A DNA stretch of 64,000 nt from Anaeroplasma sp902783745 (GTDB lineage: Bacteria; Bacillota_I; Bacilli_A; Acholeplasmatales; Anaeroplasmataceae): contig CAMOKL010000001.1 of assembly GCA_946617655.1 (NCBI GenBank), forward strand, positions 1-64,000. The letters run 5' to 3'. Positions 52,200 through 59,116 of the stretch are shown in pieces. The notes under the pieces are model-generated. The model was not told the origin of the DNA, did no database searches, and saw nothing but the letters and a program-made list of their open reading frames with translations. Numbering within the stretch: the stretch's first letter is position 1; every line of letters begins with the position of its first letter. The position numbers and the translations under genes are program-made.

Positions 52200-53717
52200 A
52201 TGAAGATTGAAAATTTAGAACATAGCCAAAAGAAGTTTACATTTGAAGTAACACCAGAAGAATTCGAAAAGGCATTAGACAAGGCTTTCACAACTGAAGT
52301 TGCAAAGGTTTCTATTCCAGGATTTAGAAAGGGACATGCTCCAAGATCAGTATTCGAAAAGAATTATGGTGTTGAAGCATTATATTCTACAGCTTTAGAT
52401 GTAATTTTAAATGATAAAGTACAAGAAGTTGTTAAGGATCAAGAATTAGCTAAGACTTTCATTGGTCAATTTAGACCAGTTATTGATGAAGCACCTGTAA
52501 GAGGTAAGGCTTTCAAGATTGCTTTAGCTATTGATGTACAACCAGAAGTTAAGTTACCTGATTACAAGGCAATTGAAGTTAAAGAAAAGGATTTAGTAGC
52601 ATCTGATAAGGATGTTGATGATGCAATTAAGGCAATCACAAGAAAGGATGCTAAGAAGGCTGATAAGAGAGCTGGTAGCAAGATTGCTAAGGGCGATTAT
52701 GCTACATTCGATTTCGTTGGTACAGTTGACGGAGTTGAATTTGAAGGCGGTAAGGCTGAAAATTATGAATTAGAAATTGGTTCAGGTCAATTCATTCCAG
52801 GATTTGAAGATCAAATGATTGGTATGAAGGTTGATGAAGTTAAGGATTTAAATGTTAAGTTCCCAGAAGAATATCAAGCAAAGGATTTAGCTGGTAAGGA
52901 TGCTGTATTCAAGGTAACTGTACATAAGATTCAAAAGGAAACTTTACCTGAATTAACTGAAGAATATGTTAAGAGCTTAAATGTTGCAGGTGCAACTGAT
53001 GAAGCTTCATTAAAGGCTGCAAAGAAGAAGGAAATTGAAGATAGAAAGGCTGTATCTGAAAAGGATAGACAGTTCAATGAAATCATTCAACAAATCTTAG
53101 ATGCAACTGAAATTGATATGCCTCAAACTTTAATTGATGAAAGAGCAAATCAATTCAAGGCACAATATCAAAACCAAGCAAAGGCTTATAATATTCCATT
53201 CGCTACATTCTTACAAATCATGGGCACAACTGAAGAAGAATTCAATAAGCGTGCTTTAGAAGATGGCGAAAGACAAGCTAAGTTCAATGTAGTTGCATCA
53301 GCAATCATTGAAGCTGAAAAGTTAACTCCAACAAATGATGAATTAACTAAGGCTGCTGAAGAAGATGCTAAGGCTAACCATCGTTCTAAGGAACAAAACT
53401 TACAAGCTAATTTCCAAAGATATTGGTCAAATATTGCTTATAGCAAGTTAGTTGAATGCTTACTTGGTTATGCTAAGGAAGTTAAAGAACCTAAGACTTT
53501 AGCTAAGGCTGAAGGAAAGAAGACTACAGCTAAGAAGTCTACTGCAACAAAGAAGACTACTACAAAGTCAACTGAAGAAAAAGCTACAACAGCTAAGAAG
53601 ACTACAACTAAGAAGTCTACTTCAACTACAGCAAAGAAGTCTACAACAGCTAAGAAGACAACTTCTACAACAGCAAAGAAGACTACAACTAAGAAGGCTG
53701 CAGCTAAGGCTGAATAA
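52200..53717 (+). CDS. tig: Trigger factor with a lysine/threonine-rich C-terminal tail
   Basis: 505 residues against about 430 for the family. Ribosome-bound chaperone and prolyl isomerase. N-terminal ribosome-binding signature IPGFRKGHAP (about 39-48), a PPIase domain (about 150-245, with GDYATFDFVGTVDG and GFEDQMIGM), and the helical C-terminal substrate cradle (to about 430). Residues about 435-505 are a tail of TTAKK, KKTTT and KKSTST units ending in KKAAAKAE, resembling histone H1 or AlgP-type tails and likely binding RNA or DNA. The start is fixed by the family N-terminus and an in-frame TAA at 52191-52193. The codon bias suggests high expression. Confidence 0.95.
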   Translation: MKIENLEHSQKKFTFEVTPEEFEKALDKAFTTEVAKVSIPGFRKGHAPRSVFEKNYGVEALYSTALDVILNDKVQEVVKDQELAKTFIGQFRPVIDEAPVRGKAFKIALAIDVQPEVKLPDYKAIEVKEKDLVASDKDVDDAIKAITRKDAKKADKRAGSKIAKGDYATFDFVGTVDGVEFEGGKAENYELEIGSGQFIPGFEDQMIGMKVDEVKDLNVKFPEEYQAKDLAGKDAVFKVTVHKIQKETLPELTEEYVKSLNVAGATDEASLKAAKKKEIEDRKAVSEKDRQFNEIIQQILDATEIDMPQTLIDERANQFKAQYQNQAKAYNIPFATFLQIMGTTEEEFNKRALEDGERQAKFNVVASAIIEAEKLTPTNDELTKAAEEDAKANHRSKEQNLQANFQRYWSNIAYSKLVECLLGYAKEVKEPKTLAKAEGKKTTAKKSTATKKTTTKSTEEKATTAKKTTTKKSTSTTAKKSTTAKKTTSTTAKKTTTKKAAAKAE

Positions 53718-53743
53718 TATATAAATTATAAAACATAAAAAAG

Positions 53744-53770
53744 AGCCAGTATATAATACTGGCTTTTGTT
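53744..53770 (+). terminator. Terminator after tig
   Basis: A 9-bp perfect stem AGCCAGTAT/ATACTGGCT (53744-53752, 53756-53764), then TTTTGTTT. Confidence 0.88.
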
Positions 53771-53814
53771 TCCATTCATATAAAAATTTGGATAATTATG
53801 TTATTTTTGTATTT

Positions 53815-53856
53815 TTTTGGCACACTACTTGCAATAGTGCCAAAATGTGCTATAAT
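53815..53856 (+). promoter_or_regulatory. lon promoter with inverted repeat; also resembles a sigma-54 site
   Basis: TTGCAA (53829-53834), 16-bp spacer, TATAAT (53851-53856). A perfect 9-bp inverted repeat TTTTGGCAC (53815-53823) / GTGCCAAAA (53837-53845) brackets the -35. TGGCAC-N5-TTGCA at 53818-53833 also has GG and GC ten bases apart, as in sigma-54 promoters. It is not a CIRCE element. Confidence 0.65.
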
Positions 53857-53937
53857 AATAATTGCTTGATTAGGAGATTATTTTGCATTTACCTAAAAAA
53901 GATAGAAAGATAAGTATTAAGAAAGAAGGTATACATC

Positions 53938-56271
53938 ATGGAAGAAAAGACAATTGAAAACACAAGTAAGATTGTATTACCTGCCATAGCTGTTAGAGGC
54001 TTTGTTCCACTTCCAGGCAATGATTTTAAGATTGAAGTAGGAAGAGAAAATTCTGTATCTGCATTAGATGCTGCTGAGAAGATGTATGGTGGTAACATTT
54101 TATTATTAATTCAAAAGAGTGCCACTCAAAATGAAGTAACTAAAGATGATATAGAATCTATTGGTGTTTTAGCGAGAGTTACATTAAAACTAAAATTACC
54201 TAATGGTAATTATAGAGTTAAATTTACAATAGCAAATCGTATTAAGGTATTAGAATATACTCAAATTGCTCCATATTTTGTATGTAGTTATGAAAAGCTA
54301 TATTCTATATTAAATAATGATGAAACTGAAACAGCATTAATTAAACAGGTTTCTGAAGGAATTGCACAGAATTCAACAATGGTTGTTGGTTCTATGGATA
54401 CAATTACTAAGCTTTTAAGAGATGGTGCAAATGCGGATTTATTATCTGATACTATTGCATATCAATTAAAAACATCTTCAGGACAATCTAAATATAAATA
54501 TTTAGAGGAATTATCTGTTTCTCGTAGATTAGAAATGATATTAGAAGATATCGAAAGAGAAAAACAAATCTTAGATATCGAAGACAAGATTAATAAAGAT
54601 GTTAAAAAATCTATTGATGAGTCTCAAAAAGAATATTATTTAAGAGAAAAAATGAAGGCTATTCAAACTGAACTTGGTGATAAGGCTAGAACTGAAGAAG
54701 ATGTTGAAAACCTAAGAAAGAGACTTGAAGAAGCTAAATTACCTAAGGGTATGTATGAGAAGGCTATGGATGAGCTTAAAAAGTATGCAAATACAAGCGC
54801 ACAAATGGCTGAATCTGGTATTATTAGAAGCTATCTTGAATTAATTTGTGACTTACCTTGGTATAAACAAACTGAAGATAATCAAGATTTAAACGATGTA
54901 ATTAAAAAGCTTGATTCTAAGCATTATGGTTTAAAGAAGGTTAAAGATCGTATTGTTGAATATCTAGCAGTAAGAATGATGACAGGACATAATCCATCAA
55001 CTATTTTATGTCTTGCAGGTCCTCCTGGAGTAGGTAAAACATCTTTAGCAAGATCTATTTCTGATGCATTAGGACGTAAGTTCGTTAAACAATCACTTGG
55101 TGGTATAAGAGACGAATCTGAAATTCGTGGTCATAGAAGAACATATATTGGTGCCTTACCTGGACGTATTATTAAGGGTATGAAGGATGCTGGTACTGTT
55201 AACCCTGTATTCTTATTAGATGAAATTGATAAGATGACAGCTGATTATAGAGGAGATCCTGCTGCAGCAATGCTAGAGGTTTTAGACCCAGAACAAAATA
55301 AGTATTTCAGTGATAATTACTTAGAAGAACCATATGATTTATCACAGGTTATGTTTATAACAACTGCAAATGATATTTCATCTATTCCAGCACCATTAAG
55401 AGACCGTATGGAAATTATTGAATTATCAAGTTATACAGAAATCGAAAAGTTCAATATTGGTTTCCAATATTTATTACCAAGAAATATTGAGGAACACGGC
55501 TTAAAAGAAGATCAGATTTCTATTACAGATGAAGCAATGAGAAAGATTATTCGTGGCTACACAAGAGAAAGTGGTGTTCGTGAATTAAATCGTCAAATTG
55601 CTGCATTATGTAGAAAGACAGTTAAAAAGATTTTAATGGAAAAGGTTTCTAAGGTAGAAATTACTGAAGATAATTTATCAGATTATTTAGGAAAGGTATT
55701 ATTCTTAGATAATCAAAATCGTGAGAAGGACCAAGTTGGTATTGTTACAGGCTTAGCTTGGACACAATTTGGTGGTGATACTTTAGATATTGAAGTTACA
55801 TCATATCCTGGTAAGGGTGGATTAATCCTTACAGGTAAGCTTGGTGATGTTATGAAAGAATCAGCACAAGCTGCATTCTCATATGTACGTAGCCATGCAA
55901 ATGAATTTGGAATTGATAATAAGGTATTCCAGGAAAATGATATTCATATTCATGTTCCAGAAGGTGCAGTTCCAAAGGATGGCCCATCTGCAGGTGTAAC
56001 TTTAACAACTGCTTTAGTATCTGCATTATCTAATAAGCCAGTTTCATGTCATATAGGTATGACAGGTGAAATCACATTACGTGGTGATGTATTACCAATA
56101 GGTGGTTTAAGAGAAAAATCTATTGCCGCAACAAGAAATGGCTTAAAGAAGATTTTCATACCAAAAGATAATGAAAGAGATATTGAAGATATACCTGAAG
56201 AAGTAAGAAAGGTATTAGAGATTCAACCTGTTGATCATATTTCTCAAATTTTAACTTCATTATTTAAATAA
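53938..56271 (+). CDS. lon: ATP-dependent protease Lon
   Basis: 777 residues, LonA type. N-terminal substrate domain (about 13-200), coiled coil (200-300), AAA+ module with Walker A GPPGVGKT (361-368) and DEIDKM, and a C-terminal protease domain with the Ser-Lys pair S684 (PKDGPSAGV) and K727 (REKSIAA). Cytosolic degradation of misfolded and regulatory proteins. AAAGG lies before the ATG at 53938. It follows tig but has its own promoter and a possible operator, so independent stress control is likely. Confidence 0.97.
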   Translation: MEEKTIENTSKIVLPAIAVRGFVPLPGNDFKIEVGRENSVSALDAAEKMYGGNILLLIQKSATQNEVTKDDIESIGVLARVTLKLKLPNGNYRVKFTIANRIKVLEYTQIAPYFVCSYEKLYSILNNDETETALIKQVSEGIAQNSTMVVGSMDTITKLLRDGANADLLSDTIAYQLKTSSGQSKYKYLEELSVSRRLEMILEDIEREKQILDIEDKINKDVKKSIDESQKEYYLREKMKAIQTELGDKARTEEDVENLRKRLEEAKLPKGMYEKAMDELKKYANTSAQMAESGIIRSYLELICDLPWYKQTEDNQDLNDVIKKLDSKHYGLKKVKDRIVEYLAVRMMTGHNPSTILCLAGPPGVGKTSLARSISDALGRKFVKQSLGGIRDESEIRGHRRTYIGALPGRIIKGMKDAGTVNPVFLLDEIDKMTADYRGDPAAAMLEVLDPEQNKYFSDNYLEEPYDLSQVMFITTANDISSIPAPLRDRMEIIELSSYTEIEKFNIGFQYLLPRNIEEHGLKEDQISITDEAMRKIIRGYTRESGVRELNRQIAALCRKTVKKILMEKVSKVEITEDNLSDYLGKVLFLDNQNREKDQVGIVTGLAWTQFGGDTLDIEVTSYPGKGGLILTGKLGDVMKESAQAAFSYVRSHANEFGIDNKVFQENDIHIHVPEGAVPKDGPSAGVTLTTALVSALSNKPVSCHIGMTGEITLRGDVLPIGGLREKSIAATRNGLKKIFIPKDNERDIEDIPEEVRKVLEIQPVDHISQILTSLFK

Positions 56272-56274
56272 GAA

Positions 56275-56330
56275 TTAGAGGTTGTGAAAAAACCTAACTT
56301 TTAAAAAAGTAGGCTTTCACAGCCTTTTTA
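56275..56330 (+). terminator. Terminator after lon; second copy of the dispersed 50-bp hairpin
   Basis: Outer arms GGTTGTGAAA / TTTCACAGCC and inner ACCTAACTTTT / AAAAAAGTAGG, followed by TTTTTAATT. It shares about 45 of 52 positions with the pduL terminator at 9213-9262 (opposite strand). Confidence 0.85.
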
Positions 56331-56355
56331 ATTATAAAAAATATTTATTAAGATG

Positions 56356-56384
56356 TTGACAATTATAAATGCTATTTATATAAT
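56356..56384 (+). promoter_or_regulatory. Promoter of the LysR gene
   Basis: A consensus TTGACA (56356-56361), 17-bp spacer, TATAAT (56379-56384). Confidence 0.85.
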
Positions 56385-56419
56385 AAATAAAGTAGAAAAA
56401 AGTAATTGGAGACGATATT

Positions 56420-57307
56420 ATGGACGTTAAGTTAAAAACATTTTTAACACTACTTGAAGAAAAAAATTATACAAAAACTGCAAAAAAGCTTTTTATTACA
56501 CAACCAGCAGTTACTCATCATATTAAACAATTAGAGTCTGACTATAAAATTTCTTTATTTGAAGATACAAAAAAATTTACTTTAACTAAAAAAGGTAAAA
56601 TTTTATATGAGTACGCTAAAAAAGCTAGACTTGAAGATGAACAGCTTATTAATTCTTTAAAAAGAGAAGAAGACAAACAAGGATATAATCTAGGTTTAAC
56701 AGATATGGTTGCTTCATGTTTAATGTCTTCAAGAATTTTATCATTATTAAATGGAGATAAAAGACCATTTAATGTTTTTTGTACTGATTATTTAACAATT
56801 GAGAATAAAATACTAAATGGTGAATATGATTTTGGTATTATAGATCACTCATTTGATTCTGAAGTTTTTAATTCTATTTCTATCACATCAAGTGAAATTG
56901 TTTTAGTATGTTCTAGTGATGGTATATATAAAGATAAAGATAGAATAACAAGAGAAATGCTTACGTCTGCAACAATTATTTTATCTGAGACTAATACTGG
57001 ACTTAATAAAACTACAACAGATGTTTTAAAAGAAAAGAATATTAGATTAAGAAATAATATGGTATTAGAGACTAATAATGCAGATATGTTAGTTAAGATG
57101 GTTAAGTTCTATGATGGTATAGGATTTGCTTATATTGATTCTGTAAGGAAATATATTGATGATGGTAGCTTACATCAAATATCATTATTGAATTTCTCTC
57201 CAGTACAAACATTTTATTTAATTTATAATAAAGTATCTTATTTAGATGATGAGATAACAAATTTATTTACTTCTATAAAAAAGAAACTTGGTACAACAAA
57301 TGATTAA
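56420..57307 (+). CDS. LysR-family transcriptional regulator
   Basis: 295 residues. N-terminal winged helix-turn-helix (about 1-60: FLTLLEEKNYTKTAKKLFIT, then QPAVTHHIKQLESDY) and a C-terminal periplasmic-binding-type effector domain (about 88-290). The effector is unknown. TTGGAGACG precedes the ATG. The stop overlaps the next gene by 8 bp, so the regulator is co-transcribed with an RluA synthase and phoH and has no divergent partner gene; its target may be elsewhere. Confidence 0.9.
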   Translation: MDVKLKTFLTLLEEKNYTKTAKKLFITQPAVTHHIKQLESDYKISLFEDTKKFTLTKKGKILYEYAKKARLEDEQLINSLKREEDKQGYNLGLTDMVASCLMSSRILSLLNGDKRPFNVFCTDYLTIENKILNGEYDFGIIDHSFDSEVFNSISITSSEIVLVCSSDGIYKDKDRITREMLTSATIILSETNTGLNKTTTDVLKEKNIRLRNNMVLETNNADMLVKMVKFYDGIGFAYIDSVRKYIDDGSLHQISLLNFSPVQTFYLIYNKVSYLDDEITNLFTSIKKKLGTTND

Positions 57308-57956
57308 AGTTTATTATTGCGACAATCATGTTATTGTTGCTTATAAGGAAAAAGGTATATTATCACAGCCTGATGGTTCTAATAAATTAGATATGTTAAC
57401 AATATTAAAGGATTATATTAAAGAAAAATATAATAAACCTGGAAATGTTTTTTTAGGACTTGTTCATAGATTAGATATTAATACAAGTGGTGTTATGGTT
57501 TTTGCAAGAACATCTAAAGGGGCAGAAAGATTAAGTGAAGCTGTATCTAAGCATCTATTAAGAAAAAAATATATTGCGACTGTTGAAGGTGTTTTAACAA
57601 ACAAAGATTATATTAAGCTTGTTAATTATATATATAAGGATGAAAAAGAAAAGAAGAGTTATATTAGTAATACAGGGAAAGAATCAATTTTAGAATATAG
57701 AGCTTTAAGAAATTATAAAATTGATAGTCATGATGTTACTGATATAGATGTTAATTTATTGACAGGAAGATTTCATCAAATTAGATGTCAAATGGCTAAT
57801 ATAGGTCATCCATTATATGGCGATAAGAAATATGGTAGTAAATATAGTATAGATAATAATTCATTTCCACTTGAGGCATATGAATTGACATTTCCTCATC
57901 CTATAACTAAAGAAATGATGACTTTTAGATCTATGGAGGTTAAAGATGAAGCTTGA
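57300..57956 (+). CDS. RluA-family pseudouridine synthase, short form
   Basis: 218 residues, no S4 domain. Catalytic motif HRLDINTSG with D59; later LTGRFHQIRCQMANIGHPLYGD. This short form resembles the tRNA/rRNA synthases of the RluA/TruC-like group; the target uridine is not predictable. The ATG at 57300 lies inside the LysR end (8-bp overlap); the earlier in-frame TTG at 57288 has no better ribosome site. It overlaps phoH by 11 bp. Confidence 0.9.
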   Translation: MIKVYYCDNHVIVAYKEKGILSQPDGSNKLDMLTILKDYIKEKYNKPGNVFLGLVHRLDINTSGVMVFARTSKGAERLSEAVSKHLLRKKYIATVEGVLTNKDYIKLVNYIYKDEKEKKSYISNTGKESILEYRALRNYKIDSHDVTDIDVNLLTGRFHQIRCQMANIGHPLYGDKKYGSKYSIDNNSFPLEAYELTFPHPITKEMMTFRSMEVKDEA

Positions 57957-58902
57957 TGTTGAAATTAAAAGAAACATTGATGCTAAAAATATATGTGGTG
58001 TTAATAATTCTAATATTAAAGTTATAGAAGAATTATATAATACCTTAATAGAGCTTAATGGTCCTTATATTATTGTAAAAGAGGATAATATTGATATATT
58101 AAATGAACTAAATAGCTTATTTACTATTTTAATATATGAGTCTGAGCATGATATCAATATTACACCTAAGGATATTGTATACGCAAAAGAAATTGTATCT
58201 AATGGTAATAAAGACTTATATTTAAAATTTTTATCAAACCGTAAACCAATTTGTTATACAAGATATAATAAGCCAATATATGCTAAAACATTAAAACAAG
58301 ATGAATATATTAAATCAATATATAATCATGATTTAGTATTTTCTATTGGAGCAGCTGGTACTGGTAAGACTTATCTTGCTGTATGTTATGGTGTTAGTCT
58401 TTTGAAAAGTGGAAAGTTTGAAAAGATTATTTTAACAAGACCAGCAGTAGAAGCAGGTGAGTCTTTAGGATTCTTACCTGGTGATTTAAAAGAAAAGGTT
58501 GATCCATATCTAAGACCATTATATGATGCATTATATGATATGCTTGGAGTTGAATCAGTTAATCAATTGATTGAAAAGCAGGTTATTGAAATAGCTCCTC
58601 TTGCTTATATGAGAGGAAGAACTTTAGAAAATGCGTTTATAATTCTTGATGAAGCTCAGAATGCAACAGTAGATCAGTTAAAAATGTTTTTAACTAGATT
58701 AGGATTTAACTCAAAAATGGTTGTTACAGGAGATATTTCTCAAATTGATTTACCAAATAATAAAAAATCTGGTTTAAAGATATCATCATCTATATTAAAG
58801 AATTTAAATGAAGTAGATGTTATTAATTTTGAGAAGTGTGATGTTGTAAGACATCCTCTAGTTGCAAAAATTATTGAACGTTTTGAAAATTTACAAGAAT
58901 AG
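57946..58902 (+). CDS. phoH: PhoH-family ATPase (YbeZ type)
   Basis: 318 residues. P-loop ATPase/RNA-helicase-like protein tied to RNA metabolism and ribosome maturation, usually next to ybeY. Walker A GAAGTGKT (135-142), TRPAVEAGE, GFLPGDLKEKVDPYLRP, PLAYMRGRTLE and Walker B ILDEAQN (D235/E236) are intact. A variable N-terminal part (1-110) precedes the core. ATGGAGGTT lies before the ATG. No ybeY follows here; a terminator ends the LysR-rluA-phoH unit. Confidence 0.92.
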   Translation: MKLDVEIKRNIDAKNICGVNNSNIKVIEELYNTLIELNGPYIIVKEDNIDILNELNSLFTILIYESEHDINITPKDIVYAKEIVSNGNKDLYLKFLSNRKPICYTRYNKPIYAKTLKQDEYIKSIYNHDLVFSIGAAGTGKTYLAVCYGVSLLKSGKFEKIILTRPAVEAGESLGFLPGDLKEKVDPYLRPLYDALYDMLGVESVNQLIEKQVIEIAPLAYMRGRTLENAFIILDEAQNATVDQLKMFLTRLGFNSKMVVTGDISQIDLPNNKKSGLKISSSILKNLNEVDVINFEKCDVVRHPLVAKIIERFENLQE

Positions 58903-58909
58903 TCCCGTA

Positions 58910-58940
58910 AAAGTTCGAGAAAATCGAACTTTTTATTATT
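58910..58940 (+). terminator. Terminator after phoH
   Basis: A 9-bp perfect stem AAAGTTCGA/TCGAACTTT (58910-58918, 58924-58932), then TTATTATTTTTTTT. Confidence 0.9.
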
Positions 58941-59051
58941 TTTTTTTGAATATTTTATGAAAATAGGACTTTCATAGGGGTAATTTTTTAAAAAAATATG
59001 TATAAAGTGCACGAAAATGCATAAAAAATCGATATTTTATTATAAATTATC

Positions 59052-59080
59052 TTGAATTTGATTATGAAATAGCATAAAAT
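59052..59080 (+). promoter_or_regulatory. Promoter of the acidic membrane protein gene
   Basis: TTGAAT (59052-59057), 17-bp spacer, TAAAAT (59075-59080); ATG at 59117 with TTGGAGATG upstream. Confidence 0.65.
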
Positions 59081-59116
59081 TAAGATATAAAAATATGTGA
59101 TTGGAGATGTTATATA

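Noticed and set aside
53815..53845. CIRCE (HrcA) operator before lon
   Set aside because: The arms are TTTTGGCAC/GTGCCAAAA with a 13-base centre, not TTAGCACTC-N9-GAGTGCTAA; CtsR heptads are also absent.
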